Both the position numbers and the translations under genes were made by a program. From Mycobacterium adipatum (GTDB lineage: Bacteria > Actinomycetota > Actinomycetes > Mycobacteriales > Mycobacteriaceae): a stretch of 64,000 nucleotides of DNA. Location of the stretch: positions 5,642,001 through 5,706,000 of the forward strand of contig NZ_CP015596.1 of NCBI RefSeq assembly GCF_001644575.1, given 5' to 3'. Positions 43,952 through 52,560 of the stretch are shown one piece after another. The notes beneath the pieces were generated by a model. That model saw only the letters and a list, made by a program, of their open reading frames with translations. It did not search any database and was not told where the DNA came from. Position 1 is the first letter of the stretch, and the number at the start of each line of letters is the position of its first letter.

Positions 43952-45511
43952 TCAGCGCTCGTGGGCTTCTTCCAGAACGGTGCGCCCCAATTCGGCGTAC
44001 CGTGCTGGATCTTTGTACTTCAGGAACAGGGCCAGCAGCACGCCCCCGATACCGACGATACCGACCACCCACGGGATGGCGGCGAAGATCCAGTCCGTGG
44101 CCGCGGTGCCCGCCGCGAAGGACGCGTTCTTGGCCAGCAGGTAGACCACATAGATCATGCCGAGCCCGCCCAGGAGCGGGGCCAGGAACGTGCTGAACCA
44201 GTTGGCGGTTTCCGGATGCCGCTTGTGCACATGGAAATACGAGATCACCGAGAACGCTGCCAGGGCTTGCACGATCATGATCGCGGTGGTACCCAGCAGA
44301 GCCATCAGGCCGTACAGACCGGTGTAGGGATCACGATCGGTGAACTGGAAGAACAGCACGATCAGCGTGGCGAAACCGGTCTGCACGAACCCCGCGATAT
44401 GCGGGGAGCCGTGCACCCGGTGGGTGGCACCGATGGTCTTGCGCATACCCGGGATGACGTTCTCCCGACCCAGCGCGTAGAGGTAGCGGGCCGCACAGTT
44501 GTGGAACGCCATACCGCACGCGAACGAGCCCGTCATCAGCAGGATCTTGAACAGATCGACGGCCCATTGGCCCAGATTGTCGTGCACCGGGTTGAAGAAG
44601 ATGTTGCCCGCGGTGGCCGAATCCTGGGCCAGCGCAACGGCGTTCTCCGGGCCGGTACCGACGATGGCCAGCCAGGACACGATCACGTAGAACGCGCCGA
44701 TACCGACGACCGAACAGATCACCGCGATGGGGATGATCTTCTTGGGGTTGCGTGATTCCTCGCCGTACATGGCGCTGGACTCGAACCCGACCCAGGACCA
44801 GAACGCGAAGAACAGTCCGACACCCGCGGACCCGGCCACCGCGATCATGGAGCCGTCGGGGCCCTCGACGGCCCCAGACAAGCTCTGAAAACCGTTGAGC
44901 GGGTTCAACGATCCCCACGACCAGCCCTGCGGACCGCCACCGGCCACCAACACCGAGACAGCCAGGGCGCCCAGCATCACGATCTCGGTGACCAGGAAGA
45001 CACCGAGTACCTTTGCGGCCAAGTTGATGTCGAAGTAGGTCAGCAGGGTGTTCACGCCCAGCATCACCAGCGCGAACACGATCCAGGGCACGTCGACACC
45101 GAACAGTGAGGTGAACAGGTCGGTGCCGAAGAACGAGAAGATGCCGATCAGGGAGGCCTCGAACACCATGTACGCCAGTGCGGTGAGGAATCCGGCGCCC
45201 AGCCCGACGATGCGCCCGAGGCCGTGCGAGATGTACCCGTAGAAGGCCCCGGTGGCGGTGATGTGCTTGCTCATGGCGGCGTAGCCGATGGCGAACAGCG
45301 TGAGCACGATGGTGGCCACGAAGTAGCCGGCGGGCGCGAAGGCCCCGTTGCCGTAGCCGACCGCGATCGGAACGTTGCCGACCATGGCGGTGATGGGTGC
45401 GGCGGTCGCGACCGCCATGAACAGCACGCCCACCAGCCCGACGGCGTTCGGCTTGAGGCGTTGAATGGGGTTGGTGCCCGTAGGGGCGGGTGGATCGATG
45501 ATTTCGCTCAT
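43952..45511 (-). CDS. APC-family amino acid/amine permease
   Basis: 519 residues and about 12 membrane helices. The first helix, GLVGVLFMAVATAAPITAM, carries the conserved APC region, and GLFFAFWSWVGFESSAMYGEES is the helix-6 signature with the charged EES. Relatives carry amino acids, polyamines or ethanolamine. Ten bases before the phospho-lyase gene and divergent from the kinase, it is the likely importer of the locus substrate. A palindromic AT-rich site (45532-45558) lies just upstream of the start and may be the GntR operator. Confidence 0.88.
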   Translation of the reverse strand: MSEIIDPPAPTGTNPIQRLKPNAVGLVGVLFMAVATAAPITAMVGNVPIAVGYGNGAFAPAGYFVATIVLTLFAIGYAAMSKHITATGAFYGYISHGLGRIVGLGAGFLTALAYMVFEASLIGIFSFFGTDLFTSLFGVDVPWIVFALVMLGVNTLLTYFDINLAAKVLGVFLVTEIVMLGALAVSVLVAGGGPQGWSWGSLNPLNGFQSLSGAVEGPDGSMIAVAGSAGVGLFFAFWSWVGFESSAMYGEESRNPKKIIPIAVICSVVGIGAFYVIVSWLAIVGTGPENAVALAQDSATAGNIFFNPVHDNLGQWAVDLFKILLMTGSFACGMAFHNCAARYLYALGRENVIPGMRKTIGATHRVHGSPHIAGFVQTGFATLIVLFFQFTDRDPYTGLYGLMALLGTTAIMIVQALAAFSVISYFHVHKRHPETANWFSTFLAPLLGGLGMIYVVYLLAKNASFAAGTAATDWIFAAIPWVVGIVGIGGVLLALFLKYKDPARYAELGRTVLEEAHER

Positions 45512-45531
45512 TGAATCCCAATCTGAGGGCC

Positions 45532-45560
45532 AAACCAGACAGTTATTTGGTCTGGTTTTG
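45532..45560. promoter_or_regulatory. Candidate GntR operator, site 1
   Basis: Perfect 9-base inverted repeat AAACCAGAC (45532-45540) and GTCTGGTTT (45550-45558) with a nine-base spacer, 20-50 bases upstream of the permease start. Its right half, ATTTGGTCTGGTTTTG (45545-45560), recurs almost unchanged next to the kinase gene (45719-45734). Position and repetition point to the GntR regulator of this locus. Confidence 0.55.
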
Positions 45561-45564
45561 AAGA

Positions 45565-45588
45565 GTCACCGGCTTCGGTACCGGTGAC
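45565..45588. promoter_or_regulatory. Perfect inverted repeat in divergent intergenic region
   Basis: GTCACCGG, eight-base spacer, CCGGTGAC. It lies upstream of both divergent genes, has no T-run on either side and so is not a terminator. It may be a second regulator site. Confidence 0.4.
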
Positions 45589-45718
45589 GGAATGCGACGT
45601 CGGCAATTGTTACCCCGCTCAGATTCGTTGGTCAACTGGAGATTTTAACTGTGAGCTTGCTGTGTTTCGGCGGTGTTTCGCACCGGAGCATATTGCAACG
45701 CTGACGTAAAAATCGGCG

Positions 45719-45734
45719 ATTTGGTCTGTTTTGG
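45719..45734 (+). promoter_or_regulatory. Candidate GntR operator, site 2
   Basis: ATTTGGTCTGTTTTGG shares its first ten bases and overall pattern with site 1 and lies about 28 bases before the kinase ATG, over the expected -35 region. The 158 bases between site 1 and this site hold no gene. Confidence 0.5.
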
Positions 45735-45761
45735 CCCTCTCTTTGGTACACACTGGTCGGC

Positions 45762-46751
45762 ATGCCGGGATTACCTTCTGACCACGAGAGCTTCGCCCGC
45801 GCGGCGCTACCCGCCTACGGTCGCGCCGCGGACACCGAGCTCCGGCTGCTGAGCCTGTCGGAAAATGCCACCTACCTGGTCGGCGGCGACGAACCGTTCG
45901 TGCTGCGGGTGCACCGGCCCGACTACCACTCCAGGCAGGCGATCGAGTCCGAGCTCGCCTGGATGTCCGCCCTGCGCCACCAGACGTCGGTCCGCACCCC
46001 CGAGCTGGTGACCGCGCGTAGCGGGGAGAAGGTCGTCACCGCCGCGGTCGGAGACCGGACGCTGCATGTCGACGCCGTCAGCCATATCGCCGGGTGCACC
46101 GCCGAGGATGCCACCGATATCGTCGGGTTCGCCGACCTCGGTGAACTCGCCGCCCAGATGCACGAACATGCGTTGGCATGGCCGCAGCCGAGCGGGTTCA
46201 CCCGATTCCGGTGGGATGTGGACACCATGGTCGGCCCCGCCGGACGATGGGGAGACTGGCGTGCGGCGGCGGGCTTGACCCGCACCGAGCAGGAGACGAT
46301 CGAGCGGGCACTGTCCGTCCTCGCGCAGCGGCTCGACGAGTTCGGCACCGGCCCGGACCGATTCGGGTTGGTGCACGCCGACCTGCGACTGGCCAACCTG
46401 ATGGTCGATCCGAACACCCCCGGCTCCGGTATCACCGTGATCGACTTCGACGACTGCGGCTGGTCCTGGCACCTGGCCGATCTCGGCGCCGTGGTGTCCT
46501 TCATCGAGGACACCCCGGTGGCCGAGACCATCGTCGAACAATGGTTGCGCGGGTATCAGAACGTGCGCACCCTGCCGGGCGACCACCAGGCCCTGATATC
46601 GACCTTCGTGATGCTGCGCCGCATCCAGCTGACGGCCTGGATCGCCTCGCACGCCGACGCCGACGCCGCAACCACCATAGGACCCGAATTTGTCAGTGGC
46701 ACAGCCCAACTGGCGCAGCGCTACCTTACCGACGCATCGTGGATGAGCTGA
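45762..46751 (+). CDS. APH-family kinase, hydroxylysine/amino-alcohol kinase-like
   Basis: 329 residues. The aminoglycoside-phosphotransferase fold is shown by LSENATYLV and FVLRVHRP (ATP-site strands), the catalytic loop [12 protein letters not shown] (HxDxxxxN) and the metal-binding VIDFDD (DFG equivalent). Members phosphorylate hydroxyl groups of small molecules such as choline, homoserine, hydroxylysine or aminoglycosides. Beside a phospho-lyase gene and a permease it most likely makes the phosphorylated amino alcohol consumed by that enzyme. It is divergent from the permease and followed by SDR and GntR genes on the same strand. Confidence 0.87.
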   Translation: MPGLPSDHESFARAALPAYGRAADTELRLLSLSENATYLVGGDEPFVLRVHRPDYHSRQAIESELAWMSALRHQTSVRTPELVTARSGEKVVTAAVGDRTLHVDAVSHIAGCTAEDATDIVGFADLGELAAQMHEHALAWPQPSGFTRFRWDVDTMVGPAGRWGDWRAAAGLTRTEQETIERALSVLAQRLDEFGTGPDRFGLVHADLRLANLMVDPNTPGSGITVIDFDDCGWSWHLADLGAVVSFIEDTPVAETIVEQWLRGYQNVRTLPGDHQALISTFVMLRRIQLTAWIASHADADAATTIGPEFVSGTAQLAQRYLTDASWMS

Positions 46752-46762
46752 GAGGAACACCA

Positions 46763-47539
46763 ATGTTCGACCTAGTGGGACGTTCGGTCCTGGTGACCGG
46801 CGGGAGCAAGGGAATCGGGCGGGGCATCGCCTCGGTGTTCGCCCGCGCGGGAGCCAATGTCGCGATCGCCGCGCGCTCGGCAGGCAGTCTGGACGAGGCC
46901 GTCGCCGAGGTGGACGATCTCGGCGACGGCACGGTGATCGGGGTACGGGTCGATGTCAGCGACCGCGGGTCCTGCGACGAGATGGCCGCCGCCGCCGTCG
47001 AGGCCTTCGGCGGGCTGGATGTGTTGTGCGCCAATGCCGGCATCTTCCCCGACGCACCGCTGGCCACCATGACACCCGCGCAGCTCGACGAAATCATGGG
47101 CATCAACGTGCACGGGACGTTCTTCGCGGTGCAGGCCTGCCTGGACGCGTTGACCGCGTCGGGGACGGGACGGATCGTGCTGACCTCCTCGATCACCGGA
47201 CCCATCACCGGTTACCCCGGGTGGTCGCATTACGGCGCCACCAAGGCCGCCCAACTGGGTTTCATGCGGACCGCCGCGATCGAGCTGGCACCTCACGGGA
47301 TCACCGTCAATGCCATCCTGCCGGGCAACATCCTGACCGAGGGCCTGCTCGACAACGGCGAGGACTACCTCGCGAGCATGGCCCGATCGATTCCCGCCGG
47401 CGCGCTGGGCACCCCGGAGGACATCGGCCATCTCGCGGCATTCCTGGCCACCAGGGAGGCCGCCTACATCACCGGTCAGGCCATCGCGGTGGACGGTGGC
47501 CAGGTGCTACCCGAGTCCCTGGATGCGATCATCACCTGA
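46763..47539 (+). CDS. SDR-family oxidoreductase
   Basis: 258 residues of classical short-chain dehydrogenase type. NAD(P) motif TGGSKGIG (about 12-19), CANAG, catalytic Ser in TSSITG and YGATK with Tyr and Lys. ATG at 46763 follows AGAGGA by a normal distance, 11 bases after the kinase stop. The C-terminus [14 protein letters not shown] is standard. In the locus it may oxidise or reduce a hydroxy or aldehyde intermediate; the actual substrate is unknown. Confidence 0.88.
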   Translation: MFDLVGRSVLVTGGSKGIGRGIASVFARAGANVAIAARSAGSLDEAVAEVDDLGDGTVIGVRVDVSDRGSCDEMAAAAVEAFGGLDVLCANAGIFPDAPLATMTPAQLDEIMGINVHGTFFAVQACLDALTASGTGRIVLTSSITGPITGYPGWSHYGATKAAQLGFMRTAAIELAPHGITVNAILPGNILTEGLLDNGEDYLASMARSIPAGALGTPEDIGHLAAFLATREAAYITGQAIAVDGGQVLPESLDAIIT

Positions 47540-47541
47540 TC

Positions 47542-48309
47542 ATGGAGGAAACACCGGGGGGTGCGGTCGCAGAGGATGTACGCCGGCGGATTCTGTCCAT
47601 GCTGTCCAGCGGTGCGCTGCGCCCGGGCTCCCGGCTGGGCACCGAACGGGAGATGGCCGAGCAGTTCGCGGTGTCCCGCGCGACGCTGCGCAGCGCACTG
47701 CTGCCGTTGAGTCAGGCCGGCGTGCTGGAGCGACGCACCGGTCGGGCCGGAGGAACCTTCATCCGTGCAGATGTGGTGCAGCGCAACGCCGCCGAGCGGG
47801 CCGGACTGCCGGCACTACTGCAGGACGGCGGTCACACCAGCCATACCAAGGTACTGGCCACCGACACCAGACCGGCGACCGACGCGGAATCCACCGCACT
47901 GAGCATCCCCGAGAACGCGCCGGTCGTCGTGATCCGTCGGCTGCGCTACGCCGACGGGGTGCCGCTGTCGGTCGACATGTCCTGTTTCAGCGCCGACCAG
48001 GTCGGCGATCTGCTCGAGCAGCCGCTGGGCGGGTCGCTCTACGAGCTGCTGCGGATCCGCTACGGACTGGTGCCCGCCGAGACCGACGAGACCATTGAGG
48101 TCGTCAGCGCCAGCCCGCGGGAGGCGCAATGGCTGGGCATCGCCCAGCGCAAACCGTTGCTCGCCATCACCCGGGTGGCCCGCTGCGAAGCGGGCAGACC
48201 GTTCGAGTACGCCTACGACCTGTTCCGCGCGGACCGGGTCCGACTCACCGCGTCCAGCAGCACCGGGATCACGCTAGCGTGCGCAACCGTGGCTCCAGAT
48301 CCCGTTTGA
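47542..48309 (+). CDS. GntR-family regulator with UTRA domain (HutC type)
   Basis: 255 residues. The N-terminal winged helix (about 8-75) has the GntR pattern [21 protein letters not shown]. The C-terminal UTRA ligand domain (about 95-240) includes [20 protein letters not shown]. It starts two bases after the SDR stop, so it is co-transcribed with the kinase and SDR. It probably senses an effector made in or taken up by this locus and acts on the repeated sites between 45532 and 45734. The last 41 bases overlap the convergent fgd1 gene. Confidence 0.9.
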   Translation: MEETPGGAVAEDVRRRILSMLSSGALRPGSRLGTEREMAEQFAVSRATLRSALLPLSQAGVLERRTGRAGGTFIRADVVQRNAAERAGLPALLQDGGHTSHTKVLATDTRPATDAESTALSIPENAPVVVIRRLRYADGVPLSVDMSCFSADQVGDLLEQPLGGSLYELLRIRYGLVPAETDETIEVVSASPREAQWLGIAQRKPLLAITRVARCEAGRPFEYAYDLFRADRVRLTASSSTGITLACATVAPDPV

Positions 48310-49279
48310 ACAGCTCCAGGAATCGGCGCTGGTCATGGCCGGGCGCGTGGAACACCAGATGATTGAGGCCCCAGTCGACATAGTCCTTGACCTTGGCGAC
48401 CGCCTCGTCGGGATCGGAGGCGACGATCCAACGCTTGGCCACCTGCTCGATGGGCAACGCGTCGGCGGCCTTCTCCATCTCGATCGGGTCGTCGATGGAA
48501 TGCTTCTGCTCGGCCGTCAATGACAGCGGTGCCCAGAACCGGGTGTTCTCCAACGCCAGTTCGGGATCGGTGTCGTAGGAGATCTTGATCTCGATCATCC
48601 GGTCGACATCGTCGGGGTTCTTGCCGGCGGCTTCGGCGCCCTCGCGCATGGCCGGGATGAGCTTGTCCTTGTAGAGCTCTTCGCCCTTACCGGAGGTGCA
48701 GATGAACCCGTCGCCGGCGCGGCCGGCGTACTTGGCCACCTGCGGTCCGCCCGCGGCGATATAGATCGGGATCCCGCCCTCGGGAACGTCGTAGATCGAC
48801 GCGCCCTTGGTCTTGTAGTACTCGCCGTCGAAGTCGACCCGGTCGCCCAGCCACAGCTCGCGCATCAGCCGCACCGATTCGCGCAGCCGCGCGTAACGCT
48901 CCTTGAACTCCGGCCACTCGCCCTCGTAGCCGGTGGCGATCTCGTTGAGCGCCTCACCGGTCCCGACACCGAGGAAGATCCGACCCGGGTACAGGCACCC
49001 CATGGTGGCGAACGCCTGGGCGATGACCGCCGGGTTGTACCGGAAGGTCGGGGTGAGCACCGAGGTGCCCAACTGCAGCCGCTGGGTGCGCTCGCCGACG
49101 GCGGTCATCCAGGCCAGTGAGAACGGGGCATGGCCGCCCTCGTGGCGCCACGGCTGGAAATGATCACTGACGGTCGCACTGTCCATCCCGTGTGCCTCGG
49201 CCGCCACGGCCAATTCGACGAGCTCGCGCGGGGCGAACTGTTCCGCCGACGCCTTGTATCCCAGTTTGAGTTCAGCCAC
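48269..49279 (-). CDS. fgd1: F420-dependent glucose-6-phosphate dehydrogenase
   Basis: 336 residues, the exact length of M. tuberculosis Fgd1 (Rv0407). The luciferase-like TIM barrel has the catalytic His40 (VSDHFQPW) and Glu109 ([10 protein letters not shown]). It oxidises glucose 6-phosphate to 6-phosphogluconolactone and reduces cofactor F420, supplying F420H2 for redox defence and for activation of nitroimidazole prodrugs. It is convergent with the GntR gene (41-base overlap) and divergent from the MBL-fold gene. In M. tuberculosis it adjoins pta; here the amino-alcohol locus separates them. Confidence 0.97.
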   Translation of the reverse strand: MAELKLGYKASAEQFAPRELVELAVAAEAHGMDSATVSDHFQPWRHEGGHAPFSLAWMTAVGERTQRLQLGTSVLTPTFRYNPAVIAQAFATMGCLYPGRIFLGVGTGEALNEIATGYEGEWPEFKERYARLRESVRLMRELWLGDRVDFDGEYYKTKGASIYDVPEGGIPIYIAAGGPQVAKYAGRAGDGFICTSGKGEELYKDKLIPAMREGAEAAGKNPDDVDRMIEIKISYDTDPELALENTRFWAPLSLTAEQKHSIDDPIEMEKAADALPIEQVAKRWIVASDPDEAVAKVKDYVDWGLNHLVFHAPGHDQRRFLELFKRDLEPRLRTLA

Positions 49280-49314
49280 GGTTCCTTTCTACTCCCCCTT
49301 ATAGGCTCGTGATC

Positions 49315-50046
49315 ATGGCCCCAGCGCTCACCCGCATCACCGACAGCGTCTATTTCGCCCAGACCGATTTGGTGAACTGGACGCTGGTGTCCGGTGACGA
49401 CGGCGTGCTGCTGATCGACGCCGGGTACCCCGGCAGCCGCACCGAGGTCCTCGACTCGGTGCGCGAGCTGGGCTTCGGGCCGGCCGACGTGCGTGCCATC
49501 CTGCTCACCCACGCCCACGTGGATCACCTAGGCTCGGCCATCTGGTTCGCGAAAACCCATGGCACGCCGGTGTATACGCACTCCGCCGAGGTTGGGCATG
49601 CCCAACGGCAATACCTGGAGCAGGCGTCCCCGGTGGATGTGCTGACCCGCGCGTGGCAACCGCGCTACCTCGCCTGGTCGCTGGCCCTGGTGCGCAAGGG
49701 CGGACTGACCCACGAGGGCATCCCGACCACGCAGGCCTTCGACGAGAACATCGCCGGCGCGCTGCCCGGCAACCCGGTGGCCATACCCACGCCGGGGCAC
49801 ACCGGTGGTCACTGTTCCTATCTGGTGGATGGGGTGCTGGTGGCCGGCGACGCCCTGATCACCGCCCACCCGGTCAGCACCCGCCGCGGCCCGCAGCTGC
49901 TGCCGGCGCTGTTCAACCACGACCAGGACGGGTGCGTGCGCAGCCTGGCCGCCCTGGGCATGCTGGACACCGAGGTGCTGCTGCCTGGACACGGGCCGGC
50001 CTGGCGCGGACCGATCCGCGAGGCCGCCGAGCAGGCCGCGCCATGA
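49315..50046 (+). CDS. MBL-fold metallo-hydrolase (Rv0406c-like)
   Basis: 243 residues. The metallo-beta-lactamase signature LLTHAHVDHLGS (HxHxDH) is near residues 62-73. Further metal ligands are His in PTPGHTGGH, Asp in VAGDAL and His in LLPGHGP. The substrate is unknown; glyoxalase II-like or lactonase-like thioester or lactone cleavage are both common. ATG at 49315 is used; a GTG six bases earlier is possible, and TATAGG just upstream could be a -10 for a short-leader transcript. The stop overlaps the next start by four bases. Confidence 0.88.
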   Translation: MAPALTRITDSVYFAQTDLVNWTLVSGDDGVLLIDAGYPGSRTEVLDSVRELGFGPADVRAILLTHAHVDHLGSAIWFAKTHGTPVYTHSAEVGHAQRQYLEQASPVDVLTRAWQPRYLAWSLALVRKGGLTHEGIPTTQAFDENIAGALPGNPVAIPTPGHTGGHCSYLVDGVLVAGDALITAHPVSTRRGPQLLPALFNHDQDGCVRSLAALGMLDTEVLLPGHGPAWRGPIREAAEQAAP

Positions 50047-50795
50047 CCGGCGGGCAGCCATTGCACCGCGACCGGGCGCGCGCCACCTCCTTCGGATCGG
50101 CGGCCGCGCGCTACGACCGCTTCCGGCCCCGCTACCCCGGCGCGCTGATCGCCGACCTGGTGCCCCGGCCCGGTATCCGGGTGCTCGACGTGGGCGCCGG
50201 GACCGGTATCGCGACCGCCCAGCTGCGCGCGGCCGGTGCCGACGTGCTGGCGGTGGAACCGGATCCGGCGATGGCCGAGGTCGCCGCGGGCAAGGGCCTG
50301 CCGGTCGAGGTGGCCACGTTCGCCGAGTGGGATCCGCGCGGACGCTCCTTCGATCTGGTCGTGTTCGCCCAGTCCTTCCATTGGGTGGACCCGCAACCCG
50401 CGCTGCGCAAGGTGGGCGCGGTCTTGGCCGGCGACGGTCGGCTGGCGCTGCTGTGGAACCGGATCGTCGCGGACCGCCCGAGTCCGGACGAACTCGCCGC
50501 CGTGTATGCGGATGTGGGTGCCGAGCCGCAACGGCCGTCGGTCCTCGTCGAAGGCGACGATCTGGAGCCGCTGCTGGCCGCGGCGGGCTTCACCTCGCAG
50601 CGCCGGCACTACACCGAGCACCCGCACTACGGCGGTACCGCGTGGGTACAGATGGTGAGCACCTACTCCGCGGTGTTGCAGCTGCCGGCGGCCGATCAGG
50701 ACCTGCTGCGCAACCGCCTGGCAGCCACCATCGGCGAGGCCGGTGTGCAGGCGACCAACGACGCGCTCGCCGTGCTGTGCACGATCACCCGATGA
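50043..50795 (+). CDS. Class I SAM-dependent methyltransferase
   Basis: 250 residues. Motif I VLDVGAGTGIATAQL is near 40-54, followed by VLAVEPDPAMAEVA and the FDLVVFAQSFHWVD segment typical of the Methyltransf_11 group. The N-terminal FGSAAARYDRFRPRYP is a common start in this subfamily. The substrate is unknown. It is coupled to the MBL gene by ATGA. The last few codons lie in a 24-base tandem duplication that extends into the convergent gene. Confidence 0.87.
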   Translation: MTGGQPLHRDRARATSFGSAAARYDRFRPRYPGALIADLVPRPGIRVLDVGAGTGIATAQLRAAGADVLAVEPDPAMAEVAAGKGLPVEVATFAEWDPRGRSFDLVVFAQSFHWVDPQPALRKVGAVLAGDGRLALLWNRIVADRPSPDELAAVYADVGAEPQRPSVLVEGDDLEPLLAAAGFTSQRRHYTEHPHYGGTAWVQMVSTYSAVLQLPAADQDLLRNRLAATIGEAGVQATNDALAVLCTITR

Positions 50796-50824
50796 GCGCC
50801 GTGCACGATCACGCGATGAGCGCG
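50777..50824 (+). repeat. 24-base tandem duplication at convergent gene ends
   Basis: GTGCACGATCAC-C/G-CGATGAGCGC occurs twice in tandem (50777-50800 and 50801-50824) with differences at two positions. The first copy ends the methyltransferase gene; the second spans the gap and the last codons of the convergent membrane-protein gene. Confidence 0.8.
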
Positions 50825-51099
50825 TAACCGAACACGAAGACCGCGGTCACCACCAGCCCGCACACCACCACGATGGTGGGCAACAGGATCATCTGGTCGA
50901 GTTCCTCGCTGTCGAGGGCGTCGTTCTCCGACGGGCCGAACAGCACCCGGCCTGCCGCGTTGCCACGCAGCCGGGTCACCGTGCGGCGTACCGCGGGCAC
51001 CTCGGCGTTGCGGCCGACCAGGGTGCGCACCGCGATCCCCAACAGCGCCGCAACCAGGGCGGCGGCCAGGATCAGCAGACCCACGGTGGCAAGTGACAC
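50809..51099 (-). CDS. Small two-helix membrane protein
   Basis: 96 residues. Helix 1 (about 4-24) is LATVGLLILAAALVAALLGI and helix 2 (about 72-95) includes TIVVVCGLVVTAVFVFGYA. The loop between them is about 45 residues, with basic RRTVTRLRGN and acidic ENDALDSEELDQ stretches. No family is recognised. The last residues come from the tandem duplication at 50777-50824. The GNAT gene ends five bases upstream of it on the same strand. Confidence 0.72.
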   Translation of the reverse strand: MSLATVGLLILAAALVAALLGIAVRTLVGRNAEVPAVRRTVTRLRGNAAGRVLFGPSENDALDSEELDQMILLPTIVVVCGLVVTAVFVFGYALIA

Positions 51100-51103
51100 C
51101 GCC

Positions 51104-51619
51104 TCAGCCTACGAAAGGCTCTGCGGTTTCGGGCTGTCCGCTCACCATCTTCTCGAAGGCGATCGGGAAGATGTCCCCCTCGGCGGGCAGCGGTTCGACC
51201 AACCGGGAGTAACCGGCCGATTCATAGAGTGCCTCCGCCTCGGGCTGGCGATCCCCGGTGGTCAGGTAGATGCGCCGGTAGCCCCGCCCGGCGATCATCG
51301 CCTCGAGTTCGACCAGCAGAGCCTTGGCGTAACCGCGCTGGCGGTACCCGCTGGCGGTCCAGATCCGTTTCAGTTCGGCGGTCTCGTCGTCGAAACGCTG
51401 AAACGCTCCACCGGTGACCGGACGCCCGCCGAGCAGACCGATGAGCAGCGCCCCGTGCGGTGCGGCGAAGTCCGCGGCCGGATGCCCGCGCAGCCAGGCG
51501 CTCACACCCGCCTCGGAGCCGCCGTAACGCTGCGCGTACTCGACGGCCAGCTCGGCCAGCAACGGCTCGGCCAGCGGATCCGTCTGGGCCACGGCGACGA
51601 AACGCAGAGAGTCCGACAC
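51104..51619 (-). CDS. GNAT-family N-acetyltransferase
   Basis: 171 residues from GTG at 51619. The acetyl-CoA-binding pyrophosphate loop ASGYRQRGYAKALL (Q/RxxGxA) is near 91-104, preceded by the beta-4 strand with ELKRIW and followed by LYESAGYSRL. It acetylates a small molecule or protein amine; the substrate is unknown. The gene is divergent from the SDR gene, and a 20-base near-palindrome lies between them. Upstream in-frame sequence to 51715 lies inside the SDR gene and is not used. Confidence 0.85.
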   Translation of the reverse strand: MSDSLRFVAVAQTDPLAEPLLAELAVEYAQRYGGSEAGVSAWLRGHPAADFAAPHGALLIGLLGGRPVTGGAFQRFDDETAELKRIWTASGYRQRGYAKALLVELEAMIAGRGYRRIYLTTGDRQPEAEALYESAGYSRLVEPLPAEGDIFPIAFEKMVSGQPETAEPFVG

Positions 51620-51653
51620 CGCTCCTGCATACCGTGGCCCCCCTTCCCGCACA

Positions 51654-51673
51654 AACTTGACACGTGTAAAGTT
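51654..51673 (+). promoter_or_regulatory. Near-perfect 20-base palindrome over SDR -10 box
   Basis: AACTTGACACGTGTAAAGTT is symmetrical except for one base pair. It contains TAAAGT (51667-51672), a TANNNT -10 element ending eight bases before the SDR ATG, consistent with leaderless transcription. The layout suggests a repressor site of TetR or similar type. Confidence 0.5.
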
Positions 51674-51680
51674 CGCCGCC

Positions 51681-52541
51681 ATGGACAACATCAGCGGCAA
51701 GACCATCGCGATCACCGGCGCGGCCCGCGGTATCGGTTATGCCACCGCCAAGGCCCTGCTGGCCCGCGGGGCCCGGGTCGTCATCGGCGACCGTGACGTC
51801 GCCCTGCAGGAATCCGCCGTCGTCGAGCTCACCAAGCTCGGCCAGGTCTCCGGTTACCCCCTCGACGTCACCGACCGGGAATCCTTCGAGACCTTCCTGG
51901 ACAAGGCCCGCACCGACGGCGGCGGTCACATCGACGTGCTGATCAACAATGCCGGTGTCATGCCGGTCGGCCCGTTCCTCGAGGAGACCGAGCAGTCGGT
52001 CCGCTCGTCGCTGGAGGTCAACGTCTACGGTGTGCTCACCGGCTGCCAGCTCGCGCTGCCGCAGATGGTCAAGCGCCGCAGCGGCCACATCATCAACATC
52101 GCCTCGCTGTCGGGGTTGATCCCGTTGCCGGGCCAGGTGGTCTACGTGGGCGCCAAGTACGCCGTGGTCGGGCTGACCACGGCGCTGGCCGATGAGATGG
52201 CGCCGCACGGCGTGAACGTCTCGGTGATCATGCCGCCGTTCACCAACACCGAACTGATCTCCGGCACCAAGTCCGGCGGCGCGATCAAGCCCGTCGAGCC
52301 GGAGGATATCGCCGCCGCGATCGTCAAGACGCTCGACAAGCCCAAAACCCATGTGTCGGTGCCGCCGCCGCTGCGGTTCACCGCGCAGGCCGCCCAGATG
52401 CTGCCACCGAAGGGCCGTCGCGCGATGAACAAGGCACTGGGCCTGGACAAGGTGTTCCTGGAGTTCGACAAGAGCAAGCGCAAGGCCTACGAGGACCGGG
52501 CCCGTGCCGCCCAGGGTGTCATCGAATCCGAAGGCAAGTAG
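51681..52541 (+). CDS. SDR-family oxidoreductase
   Basis: 286 residues. Motif TGAARGIG near 10-17, NNAG, catalytic Ser in IASLSG and YVGAK with Tyr/Lys. The C-terminal ~70 residues extend beyond the classical SDR fold, with basic segments such as PPKGRRAMNKALG and DKSKRKAYEDRARAAQ; this longer tail is common in mycobacterial SDRs of unknown substrate. ATG at 51681 lacks a ribosome binding site but follows a -10 box by eight bases. It is monocistronic: the class IV transaminase gene converges on it 19 bases downstream. Confidence 0.88.
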   Translation: MDNISGKTIAITGAARGIGYATAKALLARGARVVIGDRDVALQESAVVELTKLGQVSGYPLDVTDRESFETFLDKARTDGGGHIDVLINNAGVMPVGPFLEETEQSVRSSLEVNVYGVLTGCQLALPQMVKRRSGHIINIASLSGLIPLPGQVVYVGAKYAVVGLTTALADEMAPHGVNVSVIMPPFTNTELISGTKSGGAIKPVEPEDIAAAIVKTLDKPKTHVSVPPPLRFTAQAAQMLPPKGRRAMNKALGLDKVFLEFDKSKRKAYEDRARAAQGVIESEGK

Positions 52542-52560
52542 CGGCGGCGTCCGGCCCGCC

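Noticed and set aside
45565..45588. Hairpin as a transcription terminator
   Set aside because: It is upstream of two divergent genes and has no T-run, so termination makes no sense there.
50809..50824. Tandem repeat as a terminator or attachment site
   Set aside because: It is a simple direct duplication without dyad symmetry or any integrase gene nearby.
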